Origin: Pseudomonas sp. UBA4194
Lineage (GTDB): Bacteria; Pseudomonadota; Gammaproteobacteria; Pseudomonadales; Pseudomonadaceae
Length of the DNA stretch: 54,927 bases
Assembly: GCF_002379585.1 (NCBI RefSeq)
Contig: NZ_DFUE01000077.1
Location: forward strand, 1-54,927
Direction of reading: 5' to 3'
Shown: one piece after another, positions 16,414 to 25,724 of the stretch
Layout of the letters: each line of letters opens with the position of its first letter
Position numbering within the stretch: position 1 is the stretch's first letter
The notes under the pieces: generated by a model
What the model was told of the DNA's origin: nothing
Databases searched by the model: none
What the model saw: the letters and a program-made list of their open reading frames with translations, nothing else
Made by a program: the position numbers and the translations under genes

Positions 16414-18088
16414 TCGTCCAGGTTCCAACGCGGTGCCCCCGAGTGCTCGGCCCGAGGTCAAGACGCGCCGCTTCAGTGTGTCGCTGGTGTGGATCGTGCC
16501 CTTTGTCGCCGCCCTGATAGGGCTCACGATGCTGATCAACAACGGCCTCAATGCCGGGCCCAAGATCGAGATCAGCTTCCAGACCGCAATGGGCCTGGAA
16601 GCCAACAAGACCCAGGTCAAGTACAAGAACGTGGTTATCGGCCAGGTAACAGCCATCGCCTTGAGCGACGACCGCAGCCACGTGGTGGCCACGGTCGAGC
16701 TGAACAAATCTGCCGAAGGGTTCACGGCCGAAGACTCGGTATTCTGGGTAGTGCGCCCGCGCATCGGCGCCAATGGCATTTCCGGGGTCGACACCCTGCT
16801 GTCCGGCGCCTTCATCGGTGCCGACGCAGGTAGCGCCGAGCCACGCAAGCGCGAATTCGTCGGCCTGGAGACACCGCCGCCGATCACCTATGGCGAACAA
16901 GGCAAGCGCTTTACCCTGCACACCGACGATCTGGGTTCGCTGGATATCGGCTCCCCGGTCTACTACCGCCGCATCGAAGTCGGCCAGGTGGTGTCTTTCC
17001 AGCTGGCCGAGGACGGCAAAGGCGTGGACGTGGAAATTTTCGTGCATGCGCCCAATGACAAGTACGTCACCACCGACACCCGCTTCTGGAACGCCAGCGG
17101 TGTGGACCTGACCGTGGGCGCCAACGGCCTGAAGGTCAACACCGAATCGCTGTCGACCATCCTGGCCGGCGGCGTAGCCTTCGTTGAACCCAAGTACAGC
17201 CCCAACGCTACCCCGGCGACCGAACGAGCCAAGTTCAACCTGTTCGAGGATCAGGAAACCGCGCTCGCGCCACCCGATGGCGAGCCGCGCTACATCAGCA
17301 TGAGCTTCAACCAGGCACTGCGCGGATTGGCGGTGGGTGCGCCGGTGGAGTTCCTGGGTGTGAATATCGGCCGAGTGGTTTCGGTCAACCTGGACTATGA
17401 CCCCAAGACCCAGAGCTTCCCCAGCGTGGTCGGCGCGGTGATCTATCCGGACCGCCTGGGCAAGGCTCACGAAAAGCTGCTGGCACGAATGGGTGGCGAA
17501 GACGATGAGCGCACGGCGCGATTGATGGCTGCGTTCGTCAAACAGGGCCTGCGTGCCCAGGCCAGGAGCGCCAACTTGCTCACCGGTCAGCTGTACATTT
17601 CCATGAGCTTCGTGCCGAACGCGCCACCGGTCACCTTCGATGTTGCCGCACGGCCGCTGCGGGTACCGACCATGCCGGGCAGCCTGGACAAGGTCCAGGA
17701 GCAGTTGCAGGGCGTGGTGGACAAGGTCAGCAAGTTGCCCCTGGAAGAAATCGCCAACAACCTCAATGGCAGCCTGAGCGAAATGCAGAAGACCCTGCAT
17801 CAGGTCAACAACGAGGTGCTGCCACAGATGCGCGGCACCTTGCAGCAGACGCAGAAAACCTTGAGCACGGCCAATTCGAGCTTTTCCGAAGACTCGCCAG
17901 AACGGCAGCAGTTGGGTCAGGCAATGGACGAAATTCAGCGCACCGCCCGCTCGGTTCGGGTGCTGACCGACTTCCTCAGCCGCAATCCGGAAGCGCTCAT
18001 CCGCGGCCGCACCAAACAGGGCGAGCCGGATGCCTACAAGGCGCCGGGCAATACCTCACGTGAAATCGAACCGGAAGTTCAACCATGA
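16406..18088 (+). CDS. pqiB: PqiB, MCE-domain intermembrane transport protein
   Basis: A 560-residue protein with one N-terminal membrane anchor (about residues 25-45), three MCE/MlaD domains (roughly 50-140, 165-230 and 290-400) and a long C-terminal amphipathic helix about 425-535. That layout matches PqiB, whose MCE rings and coiled coil form a tunnel across the periplasm. ATG 16406, preceded by AGAGG, is preferred over TTG 16400. It overlaps pqiC by four bases. Confidence 0.93.
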   Translation: MSDRPGSNAVPPSARPEVKTRRFSVSLVWIVPFVAALIGLTMLINNGLNAGPKIEISFQTAMGLEANKTQVKYKNVVIGQVTAIALSDDRSHVVATVELNKSAEGFTAEDSVFWVVRPRIGANGISGVDTLLSGAFIGADAGSAEPRKREFVGLETPPPITYGEQGKRFTLHTDDLGSLDIGSPVYYRRIEVGQVVSFQLAEDGKGVDVEIFVHAPNDKYVTTDTRFWNASGVDLTVGANGLKVNTESLSTILAGGVAFVEPKYSPNATPATERAKFNLFEDQETALAPPDGEPRYISMSFNQALRGLAVGAPVEFLGVNIGRVVSVNLDYDPKTQSFPSVVGAVIYPDRLGKAHEKLLARMGGEDDERTARLMAAFVKQGLRAQARSANLLTGQLYISMSFVPNAPPVTFDVAARPLRVPTMPGSLDKVQEQLQGVVDKVSKLPLEEIANNLNGSLSEMQKTLHQVNNEVLPQMRGTLQQTQKTLSTANSSFSEDSPERQQLGQAMDEIQRTARSVRVLTDFLSRNPEALIRGRTKQGEPDAYKAPGNTSREIEPEVQP

Positions 18089-18687
18089 TCAAACGCACCC
18101 TGATGTTGGCCGTGAGCCTGGGCCTGAGTGCCTGCAGCTCGCCGGTCACCCACTATTACACCTTGCAGGACACGGCGCCGTCGGCGCCAGCGCAGTCGGT
18201 GAACGCACCGTTCCAGTTCGAGATGCTGGCGGTGCGCATGCCAGTGCAGGTGGACCAGCCACAATTGGTGGTGCGCCAGGATCGCGGCAATCTGGCGATT
18301 CTGGAGAATGATCGCTGGAGTGCGCCGCTGGCCGATGAATTCCACGATGCGCTGACCGACCGCCTCGAGCGCCAATTGGGCACCCGCGATCTGGCAGGCT
18401 TGCCAAAGGATACGCAGCGCCCGGTTCTGTCCGTGCAGACAGACGTCCGGCGCTTCGACTCGCTGCCGGGGCAATATGCCTTGGTGGATGTGGTGTGGAG
18501 CCTGGGCTTGCGCACCGCAGGACAGCCTCGCCAGACGCTGACCTGCGCCAGTCAGATTCGTGAGGCGTCGGGGCCGGATTTGAGCAGTCTGGTAGTGGCC
18601 CACCAGCGAGTGATCGACACACTGGCGAAACAGATCGCCGCGACCGCTCGCAACTGGGCTCGGGGGACGGGCGGCTGCCCTAGCTGA
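18085..18687 (+). CDS. pqiC: PqiC outer-membrane lipoprotein
   Basis: A 200-residue lipoprotein with signal peptide and lipobox LSAC (cysteine 17), followed by the family start HYYTLQD. PqiC receives the PqiB tube at the outer membrane. It ends eight bases into the convergent response-regulator gene, so the two coding regions overlap at their 3' ends. Confidence 0.9.
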   Translation: MIKRTLMLAVSLGLSACSSPVTHYYTLQDTAPSAPAQSVNAPFQFEMLAVRMPVQVDQPQLVVRQDRGNLAILENDRWSAPLADEFHDALTDRLERQLGTRDLAGLPKDTQRPVLSVQTDVRRFDSLPGQYALVDVVWSLGLRTAGQPRQTLTCASQIREASGPDLSSLVVAHQRVIDTLAKQIAATARNWARGTGGCPS

Positions 18688-19096
18688 CGCTGCGCGGCAC
18701 TGTGGCCAGGGCTTTCTCGACGCCGTCGAGCAACTGGCCCATTGTCCAGGGTTTGCGAATGAAGCTGACCGGAATTTCCACGCCGGAACTTTCCGGGGTT
18801 TCATGCCCGGACATGATCATGATGGGAATCTCCGGCCAGGTCTTGGCCGCGAAATTGGCCAGCCCTGCGCCGTTCATGCTGCCTGGCATGAGGATGTCGG
18901 TCAGCAGCAGACCCACTTCGTTGGAGCGTTGCTTGAGAAAAACCAGCGCGTGATCCGCGGACTCCACACCCTCAGTCTTCCAGCCTTCCTCGACCAGCAG
19001 TTCACAGACGAACTCGCGAATCAGCGCTTCGTCCTCCACGACCAGAACCAGGTTCGCTCCCTTGGAAGCGCCGTTGATGTGCGGCGAGTCGGTCAT
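18680..19096 (-). CDS. Single-domain response regulator (receiver only)
   Basis: A 138-residue CheY-like receiver with no output domain. The acidic pair VVEDE, the phospho-acceptor aspartate in LLTDILMPG, the switch residue in IMIMSGHE and the lysine in FIRKPW are all present. The ATG at 19096 follows AAGGA seven bases away; an upstream extension of 23 codons has less support. Without an adjacent kinase its partner is unknown. Receivers of this kind with DILMPG often pair with hybrid histidine kinases encoded elsewhere. Confidence 0.9.
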   Translation of the reverse strand: MTDSPHINGASKGANLVLVVEDEALIREFVCELLVEEGWKTEGVESADHALVFLKQRSNEVGLLLTDILMPGSMNGAGLANFAAKTWPEIPIMIMSGHETPESSGVEIPVSFIRKPWTMGQLLDGVEKALATVPRSVS

Positions 19097-19295
19097 TGCC
19101 AAATCCTTGTGTCTACTTGAATTGATTGGGGAAAATGGCCGTAATTCGGCTGCTTCCACACTCATGTTAGGAGAGCGGAAAACGCAGCGAATTCCTTTTG
19201 TCGAGGCTGGGCCGACGAGCGGTAACGCGCGGCCTGATCCGGCCTGCCAGAGCGGCGCCTGACGGGCCCGGCCCCATTGCCAATAGAGGCTTCAC

Positions 19296-19324
19296 CCATG
19301 TGGGAGCGGGCTCTACCTGCGATG
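19296..19324. repeat. REP family A copy
   Basis: A single copy of CATGTGGGAGCGGGCTCTACCTGCGAT, lying just past the nicB stop. Confidence 0.75.
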
Positions 19325-19348
19325 AGGCCGCAACAGCCCGCCCCTCCG

Positions 19349-22300
19349 TCAATGACTTCCCGGATTGGCCCGTAACCACGCCACCTGCTTCTGCATATCC
19401 GGCCACGCCGCTTTATCTGCAGCAAAGCGGGTGCGCAGGTACGCCACCAGATCCGCCACCTGGCGATCCGAAAGGCTGTTCTTGAACGCCGGCATGTAGC
19501 CCAGTTCATTCATTGCCGGGTTCTCGATGCCATGCAGGATCACCTTGATCAGGTTATCGGGCCTATCGCTGTGCACATTGGTGTTGGCGGCCATCGAAGG
19601 GCTTACGCCAAACAGCAATGGCCCGCCTTCCGCGGCGCTGTGACACCCCTGGCAGGCGCCTTCGAATACCCGCTTGCCCGACGCCACCGTCACAGGGGAT
19701 ACCGGCGCTGCCTGGGCTTTTGCCGGTGCAGCGGCCGCTGTCGGCTCGGCATTCAGCGAGCTCAGGTAATGGGCAATGGCCCTGACGTCACTGTGGGGCA
19801 AAGTGGCCAACTCACTCACCACTGGCCCCATGGGCCCGGCAGCCACGCCATGCTCGCTGGAAAAACCCGTGGTCATGTACTGGAACAGCTGATCTTCCGT
19901 CCACGGCGTGGGCGCCTTGGACAGCCCGGTCAACGGCGGCGCCTCCCACCCATCGACCATGGCCCCGGCAAGGAACCCATTGCCGCCCTTCTCCGCCCCC
20001 AGCGCATTACGCGGTGAATGGCAGGCCGCACAATGGCCCAGGCCGTTGACCAGATAATTGCCGCGGTTCCACTGCTCGCTCTGGCTCGGGTCGTTCTGGT
20101 ACTCGCCCTGTTTGAGAAACAGCGCGTTCCAGCCGGCCATCAGCGGCCGCACATTGAACGGAAAACGCATCTCGTTGGCCGGCGCAGTCTGCGCAACGGG
20201 TTGCTGAGACATCAGGTAGGCGTACAGCGCCTGCATGTCCGCTTCCTGGATAGTGCGAAAGGCGGTGTAGGGAAACGCCGGGTACAGGTGCTTGCCGTCG
20301 CGGCTGATGCCTTGGCGCATGGCACGGTCGAACGCGGCGAACGACCAGTTGCCGATGCCGGTATCTACATCCGGGGTGATGTTGGTGGAGTACAGCTTGC
20401 CGAACGGCGTGTCCATCGCCAGCCCGCCCGCGTTGGTGACGCCTCCCGGCACGGTATGGCACACGGCACAATCCCCGGCCGCCGCCAGCTGCCGCCCGCG
20501 CTCCAGGGTAGCCGCCGTCCAGGTGCCGGGGCCGGGTGGCGTGACCGGGGCAATTTCGGCGCGCCAGGGCATGGCGGTCAAGCCAACCCCCAGTGCGGCT
20601 CCGAACAAGCCCCCCAACCACCAGCGTTTTTTCTCAGGCTTGGGGGCCGGGGCATACGGCGGGCCGAGCGGGTCGCGGGGTTCATTGCCGCCATTGAGTG
20701 CCTGACGGACGCGCTCGGCGGTGATCGGCAGCTCACGAAAGCGTATGCCGGTGGCATCGAACAAGGCGTTGGCGATGGCTGCCGCGCTGGGCACCGAAGC
20801 CGACTCACCTGCGCCCAGGGGCTGCTCGTTCTGACGCGGCATCATCATCACGTCTACCGCCGGCACTTCGGGGAAGGTCAGGATTGGGTAACCGCCCCAT
20901 TCCTTGCTGGCGATGCGCGACTCTTCGAAAGTCACCTGCTCTTTGAGCACGCGACTGGTGGACTGCATGACGTTGCCGTGAATCTGATGCTGCACGCCGG
21001 CCGGGTTGACCATCATGCCGGCATCGTGACCCACCACCACGCGGGTGACGGCGACCTCACCGGTGACTTTGTCCACCGCCACATCGGCGACCCAGGCTGC
21101 CCAGGCGGCGCCGAAGCCCGGGAACTTGCTGTGAATGTAACGGGCGTAGGCAAACCCACGGCCGCGCAATACGCCCTCTTCGCTGGGGGTCTGACCGGGC
21201 TCGGTACGAGGCGTCCAGGCGGCACGCTCGGCGGTGGCCCGCACCAGTTCGGCGGCACGCTCGTCGGGCAGATAGCGCAGACGGTACTCCACCGGATCGA
21301 CGCCTGCGGCGAACGCCAGCTCGTCGATGTACGACTCGTGGGCGAACACGTTGGGCAGCGCCGACACGCCACGCAGCCAGGACGCGCGGACAATGGGCGC
21401 CATGTCGTTGATGGTCACCCGCAGTTCGGGGTAGTTGTAGTGCGGCACCGCCGTGCGGTCGCCCATCTCGTACATCACGGCCACCGGCTCGACTCGACCG
21501 GTCAACAGCAGGGCCAAGGTCGGCGCACCGTTGGACGGGTAGCTGGTGCGAAAGTCATAGACACTGGGGTTGCCCGCCGCGTCGAGACCGCCATCCACTT
21601 CCATCAGCTGCGCGGTGCCCTTGGGCTCCCAGGCATGCTCCTGCTCGCGGGTCAGCTGCACCCGCACCGGCTTGCCCACCGCACGGGACAGCAACACCGC
21701 GTCGGCACAGACGTCGTCGGCGCAGTTACGCCCGTAGCAGCCGGCGGCTTCCATGCGCACGATCTCGATGAGCGCCTCGGGGTACTCCAGCAGCCAGGCC
21801 AGATCGGCACGCAGGGCGTGGGGATTCTGCGTGCCCGACCAGATGCAGATGCCGTCCCCGCGCACGTCGGCGACGGCGCAGGAGGGGCCGATCGAAGCGT
21901 GCAGCTGGTACGGCCACAGGTAGCTGCGGGTGAAGCGTTGATCGACTTTGGCCAGGGCCTCATCGACGCCACCGGTATCGTGTACCACCCGGGCGATGTG
22001 GGGGTTGTCGCGGATCGCCTGTTCCACGTCGTTGAGTTGGGGCAGCTTGTGGTTCCAGGGTTTCCAGCGCACTTGCAGTTCGTTGGCGGCCTTGATGGCC
22101 TGCTCTTCTCGCTCGGCGACGATGCCGATGAAGTCACCGATGACCACCACTCGGACGATCCCCGGAATATGGGCGATGGAGCTTTCGTCGACACCGATCA
22201 GGCTGGTGCCGACGAAGTCGCCGGTATCGAAGCCGTCATAGGGCGGGCGTACCACGCGACCATGGAGCATGTCCGGGACGCGCATGTCATGAACGAAAGT

Positions 22301-22924
22301 CTGCTCACCGGTGGCCTTGCCGGGAATGTCGACGCGCGCTGAGCTTTGCCCGACGATTTTATAGTCGGCCACGGCCTTGAGCGGCGCATCGCCGCTGATG
22401 GTCAATTCGATGTGCTGGTCTTCGATCACTTCGGCGAAGGTCAACTGACGGCCGTCCGCGCAGCTTAGACAGCCACGTGTAATGGTGAGGGTCGAAGCGT
22501 CCACGGCCAGGCGCTGCGCCGCCGCTTGAAGCAACCAGCGGCGAGCTTCGGCAGCGGCGTTGCGCAAGGGGATGGCGGAGATCTGCAGGGTGGCGCTGGC
22601 GATGGTCGCACCCTGATTCGGCGCCCGTTCGGTGTCGCCGAGCACCATGGTCAACTGGTCCATGCCCAGGTCGAGCTCTTCGGCGACGACTTGCGCCAAT
22701 GAGGTGCGGATACCGGTGCCCAGGTCCACGTGGCCGTTGAACGCGTAGGCCTTGCCATCCGCGCACAGGGCGATGAACAGGCCCAGTTCCTTGGGTTTGA
22801 AGATGGGCGCCTTGCCCTTGGGCACCAGCCCGGGCGGTGGCTGGATCTGGTCCACCACCAGCAACACGCCGTTGCGCGCCAGCAGTTCGGCCTGGGTGGG
22901 GACGATAGCGGTGCTGTCATTCAT
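19349..22924 (-). CDS. nicB: Nicotinate dehydrogenase large subunit NicB (molybdenum hydroxylase with three haem c sites)
   Basis: Hydroxylates nicotinate at C6 together with NicA and passes electrons to its own cytochrome domain. The 1191-residue protein has a molybdopterin-binding region of about 730 residues with the active-site glutamate in GAGESASVPSAAA. A membrane helix lies near 765-783 (WWLGGLFGAALGVG). Three haem c motifs follow: CAVCH (about 818), CAACH (about 963) and CQGCH (about 1091). Length and architecture match P. putida NicB. ATG 22924 overlaps nicA by eight bases; longer upstream readings are in the wrong frame for nicA and are rejected. Confidence 0.95.
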   Translation of the reverse strand: MNDSTAIVPTQAELLARNGVLLVVDQIQPPPGLVPKGKAPIFKPKELGLFIALCADGKAYAFNGHVDLGTGIRTSLAQVVAEELDLGMDQLTMVLGDTERAPNQGATIASATLQISAIPLRNAAAEARRWLLQAAAQRLAVDASTLTITRGCLSCADGRQLTFAEVIEDQHIELTISGDAPLKAVADYKIVGQSSARVDIPGKATGEQTFVHDMRVPDMLHGRVVRPPYDGFDTGDFVGTSLIGVDESSIAHIPGIVRVVVIGDFIGIVAEREEQAIKAANELQVRWKPWNHKLPQLNDVEQAIRDNPHIARVVHDTGGVDEALAKVDQRFTRSYLWPYQLHASIGPSCAVADVRGDGICIWSGTQNPHALRADLAWLLEYPEALIEIVRMEAAGCYGRNCADDVCADAVLLSRAVGKPVRVQLTREQEHAWEPKGTAQLMEVDGGLDAAGNPSVYDFRTSYPSNGAPTLALLLTGRVEPVAVMYEMGDRTAVPHYNYPELRVTINDMAPIVRASWLRGVSALPNVFAHESYIDELAFAAGVDPVEYRLRYLPDERAAELVRATAERAAWTPRTEPGQTPSEEGVLRGRGFAYARYIHSKFPGFGAAWAAWVADVAVDKVTGEVAVTRVVVGHDAGMMVNPAGVQHQIHGNVMQSTSRVLKEQVTFEESRIASKEWGGYPILTFPEVPAVDVMMMPRQNEQPLGAGESASVPSAAAIANALFDATGIRFRELPITAERVRQALNGGNEPRDPLGPPYAPAPKPEKKRWWLGGLFGAALGVGLTAMPWRAEIAPVTPPGPGTWTAATLERGRQLAAAGDCAVCHTVPGGVTNAGGLAMDTPFGKLYSTNITPDVDTGIGNWSFAAFDRAMRQGISRDGKHLYPAFPYTAFRTIQEADMQALYAYLMSQQPVAQTAPANEMRFPFNVRPLMAGWNALFLKQGEYQNDPSQSEQWNRGNYLVNGLGHCAACHSPRNALGAEKGGNGFLAGAMVDGWEAPPLTGLSKAPTPWTEDQLFQYMTTGFSSEHGVAAGPMGPVVSELATLPHSDVRAIAHYLSSLNAEPTAAAAPAKAQAAPVSPVTVASGKRVFEGACQGCHSAAEGGPLLFGVSPSMAANTNVHSDRPDNLIKVILHGIENPAMNELGYMPAFKNSLSDRQVADLVAYLRTRFAADKAAWPDMQKQVAWLRANPGSH

Positions 22925-23426
22925 GGTCATGGCTCTCACGGCAAAGCTGGGCGGCCAGGTGCACCGCCTTGAGTATTTCCAGATGGGTGCCGCAACGGCA
23001 CAGATTGGCCGACAGCGCGCTGCGGATCTGTTCGTCGCTGGGGTTGGGGTTGCGGTCAAGCAGGGCCTTGGCGGTCATGATCATGCCGTTGAGGCAATAG
23101 CCGCACTGCGCTGCCTGCTCGCGAATGAACGCTTGCTGCACCGGGTGTGGCGTGGCGCGGCTGCCCAGGCCTTCCAGCGTGGTGATGGTGCGGCCCTGAG
23201 CGCCTTTCCAGGGCATGACGCAGGAGCGCGTGGCGCGTCCATCGACGATCACCGTGCAGGCACCACACTCGCCCAGGCCGCAGCCGTACTTGGGGCCATT
23301 GAGCTCGAGATCGTTGCGCAGGACCAGCAGCAAAGGTGTGTCGGCCATGGCCGAGCGGGTGACCGGCTGGCCATTGATGGTGCATGAGACGTCGATTGAT
23401 CGACAGGCGTCTGGAGCCTTGGACAT
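22917..23426 (-). CDS. nicA: Nicotinate dehydrogenase small subunit NicA ([2Fe-2S])
   Basis: Carries two [2Fe-2S] clusters that relay electrons from the NicB molybdenum site. The 169-residue protein has the plant-type ferredoxin motif CGLGECGACTV with its later cysteine in RSC, and the helical-domain motif CGYCLNGM with CRCGTH. It is the first gene of the nicAB pair. No nicR-like site is seen in its upstream spacer; in P. putida nicAB is controlled by NicS, which is not in this window. Confidence 0.95.
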   Translation of the reverse strand: MSKAPDACRSIDVSCTINGQPVTRSAMADTPLLLVLRNDLELNGPKYGCGLGECGACTVIVDGRATRSCVMPWKGAQGRTITTLEGLGSRATPHPVQQAFIREQAAQCGYCLNGMIMTAKALLDRNPNPSDEQIRSALSANLCRCGTHLEILKAVHLAAQLCRESHDHE

Positions 23427-23519
23427 CGGCTTGCTCGCTCAATGTGTGTAGTAAGTCCTACACGAAAAGGCAAGAACGATGCCAACAGGTACGGTGATGG
23501 GGTTTGGGGGGGGATCGGC

Positions 23520-23703
23520 GGTGAATGGTCCCCTCACCCCAGCCCTCTCCCTGGGGGAGAGGGAGCCGTAAGCGGGGCCTTACGCGGTGTGCTTTTTGCT
23601 CCATCTCCTCAGGGAGAGGGGGACGTAGGCGGGGGCCTTACGCGGTGTGCTCTTTGCTCCCTCTCCCTCAGGGAGAGGGCTGGGGTGAGGGGACCATTCA
23701 CCA
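23520..23703. repeat. Family D repeat array (three hairpins)
   Basis: Fills most of the 307-base spacer between nicR and nicA. The outer two copies form an inverted pair (GTGAATGGTCCCCTCACC ... GGTGAGGGGACCATTCAC), and a shorter third hairpin lies between them. TTACGCGGTGTGCT links occur twice. I see no gene here. Confidence 0.85.
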
Positions 23704-23733
23704 CAACACCCATGCCGATCCCCAATCGCCCCC

Positions 23734-24207
23734 CTACTCCTGCGGCTCTTCGATCATCTTGCGCAGCAGGTACACCATTGCTACCCGCTCTGCCGGATTC
23801 AGGTTGGTCAGCGTCAGCTCACTGATTTCCTGCGCCCGCGGCACGGTTTGATCGACTGCTGCGCGGCCCGCCTCGGAGAGGTGCACGATCACCTTGCGTT
23901 TGTCCTGTGCGTCGTGCCCCAGGCTGATCAGCTCCCGCGCCTTCAGCCGCTCGACGATGCCCCGAATGGTCGCCTGGTCCACGGCCGTCACCGCCACCAG
24001 CTCGGTCAACGAGCTTGGCCCGTTGTCACGCACGGCGCACAGGGTGATGAACTGCACCGCCGTAAGCTGTGAGTCACCGACGTTCTGCTGGAAAATCGCC
24101 ATGTGCCGCTGATAGGCCTTGCGCAGCAGGTGACCGACCTGCTCGGAAAACGTGTAGGCATGTTCTGGGCTATGGCTGGAACTCATGGGCGCGAAATGTC
24201 CGTTCAT
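23734..24207 (-). CDS. nicR: MarR-family repressor NicR
   Basis: A 157-residue winged-helix protein: dimerisation helix, helix-turn-helix LTELVAVTAVDQATIRGIVERL, wing with DAQDKRKVIVHLSEAG. Its start (SPEHAYTFSEQVGHLLRKAYQRH) matches P. putida NicR, the repressor of the aerobic nicotinate ring-degradation genes that responds to 6-hydroxynicotinate. The ATG at 24207 has AGGGA nine bases upstream; ATG 24186 is an alternative. It follows nicX in the same direction. Candidate operators lie upstream of nicX, nicC and the importer operon. Confidence 0.88.
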   Translation of the reverse strand: MNGHFAPMSSSHSPEHAYTFSEQVGHLLRKAYQRHMAIFQQNVGDSQLTAVQFITLCAVRDNGPSSLTELVAVTAVDQATIRGIVERLKARELISLGHDAQDKRKVIVHLSEAGRAAVDQTVPRAQEISELTLTNLNPAERVAMVYLLRKMIEEPQE

Positions 24208-24257
24208 ACAAAAAGATCCCTAGCCTGTCGCACCGGCCCAAGCCGGGTCAACACCCA

Positions 24258-24342
24258 CGTTCCACCGGCGTAAGCCGGGTCCCGGACGCCGCGGTATATC
24301 GGGTACACCATGGGGCCGGGACGCGGCTTACGCCGCTGCTAC
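24258..24342. repeat. Inverted pair of REP family C elements
   Basis: CCGGCGTAAGCCGGGTCCCGGACGCCGCGG and the inverted GGGACGCGGCTTACGCCGCTGCTAC, ending directly before the nicX stop codon. Confidence 0.8.
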
Positions 24343-24343
24343 T

Positions 24344-25393
24344 TTATGCTTTGGATTCGGTGGGGGCGACGACGTCACCGGCCAGTACTACGGCCTGATC
24401 GTCCAGGTAGATATCGCAATGGCGCAAGGGGATATCCAGGTGGCAGGGCGTCTTGCGCTTGCCGCCTACTTCGGTGTTCGGGCCGGTGGAAAACAGGAAG
24501 TTGCCGTAGAACGCCCGGGCGTCCATGCACATGCCATCGTTCTTGTCGTGCAGGCCCATCGCGGTCCACTGCGCCCGTCGCTGCAGGCCCCAGCCGATAT
24601 GGGAAATGCCGTACACCTCGGGGTCCTTGAAATACTTCAGGTAGTCGCGCAGGTACTCGGCCTCGAAGCCACCGTGGATGCCGGTGATGAAACCCTTCTC
24701 GATCTCCAGGGTGATCTGCTCACGGCAGTAGGTCTTGAACGGCAGGACGATATCGCCCACGTCCAGCACCAGCGTGCCTTCGGCGGTCTCTTCGTTGGGC
24801 CAGGAGAACAGGAAACCACTCGGCCAGTGGTCCCAGCGACCGGGCTCATCGGCAAAACCATACTCGGTCACGGCCGGATACTGGCCCAGCTGGGCACGAA
24901 AATCGCTGCCGGCCTTGGAGCGCACGCTGATCGAGCGCGCCGCCTTGAGCATTTTTTCCGCAGCCAGCACGCGCACCTTGTCGGCTTCGGTAGGCAGCAT
25001 GCGCGCCAACACTTCCGGGGGCTCGACGGCGAGCAGAATGCGCGTGCCGGTCTTGAGTATCTGCTCCTGCTCGGGCGAGTGCAGCAGCATCATGGTGTCG
25101 ATCACCAGGTCCGCCGCCTCCAACGCCCGCTGCGCCGCCAGATTGCCGGTCAGCGCAGTGTCGCCACAGTAGGCGGTCATGTCGTTGCCCATGGCCACCG
25201 GCGCGTTGAACGACGGCAATTCCACGGCGTAGACCTTGGCCTTGAGGCGCTGCGCGGCATCCATCGCAGCGCGTACGGTGCGGGGGTTGGAGTAGTGGCT
25301 CTTGAGTACGGCGACGCTCTGGGTTTCATCGACCTTGGACAGGGTCAATACGTGCTCGAACATTTGGGTCAATTCACTATCGCTGACCGGCAT
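24344..25393 (-). CDS. nicX: 2,5-dihydroxypyridine 5,6-dioxygenase NicX
   Basis: Opens the ring of 2,5-dihydroxypyridine to N-formylmaleamate using Fe(II) and O2. The 349-residue protein matches NicX in length. The likely iron ligands are the histidine in YGISHIGWG and the His-Asp pair in CHLDIPL. It is transcribed toward nicR. A candidate operator with the ATACGCT core lies about 76 bases upstream of the ATG. Confidence 0.93.
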   Translation of the reverse strand: MPVSDSELTQMFEHVLTLSKVDETQSVAVLKSHYSNPRTVRAAMDAAQRLKAKVYAVELPSFNAPVAMGNDMTAYCGDTALTGNLAAQRALEAADLVIDTMMLLHSPEQEQILKTGTRILLAVEPPEVLARMLPTEADKVRVLAAEKMLKAARSISVRSKAGSDFRAQLGQYPAVTEYGFADEPGRWDHWPSGFLFSWPNEETAEGTLVLDVGDIVLPFKTYCREQITLEIEKGFITGIHGGFEAEYLRDYLKYFKDPEVYGISHIGWGLQRRAQWTAMGLHDKNDGMCMDARAFYGNFLFSTGPNTEVGGKRKTPCHLDIPLRHCDIYLDDQAVVLAGDVVAPTESKA

Positions 25394-25463
25394 TGCTGCT
25401 CTCCTTCAACCGTGGGCTGGTAAATGCACCATAGGCAGGCACATGGGCGGAACGTTGCGCGAA

Positions 25464-25485
25464 TATGGAGCGTATACTCTATTTA
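25464..25485 (-). promoter_or_regulatory. Candidate NicR operator/promoter of nicX
   Basis: Read on the minus strand, TAAATAGAGTATACGCTCCATA shares ATAG-G-ATACGCT with a site before nicC and ATACGCT with one before the importer operon. It includes TATACG, which could be part of a -10 box. Regulator assignment is inferred from the shared motif and the adjacent nicR. Confidence 0.5.
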
Positions 25486-25558
25486 TTCGCAGTATGGGGA
25501 TTTGTGCAAGCGTGTCGCAAGTTTCACGCCAGAATTGGGGGTTGTCTGGGGGATAGGG

Positions 25559-25690
25559 GGTGAATGGTCCCCTCACCCCAGCCCTCTCCCTGAGGGAGAG
25601 GGGGCTGTACGCGGGTGTTGCGGATACGCCGATCTGCTTCTAGCTCCCTCTCCCCTAGGGAGAGGGCTGGGGTGAGGGGACCATTCACCA
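25559..25690. repeat. Inverted pair of family D repeats
   Basis: GGTGAATGGTCCCCTCACCCC...GGGAGAGGG and its inverted partner flank a short unique sequence. With the nicX promoter it accounts for the whole 331-base spacer. Confidence 0.88.
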
Positions 25691-25724
25691 CCCAACCCAA
25701 GCAAACGAAAAAAGCGTAAACACT

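Noticed and set aside
20018..22342. Long plus-strand reading frame (774 codons) opposite nicB
   Set aside because: It is antisense to nicB, which has clear molybdenum-hydroxylase features. High GC content opens such antisense frames, and the translation shows no family motif.
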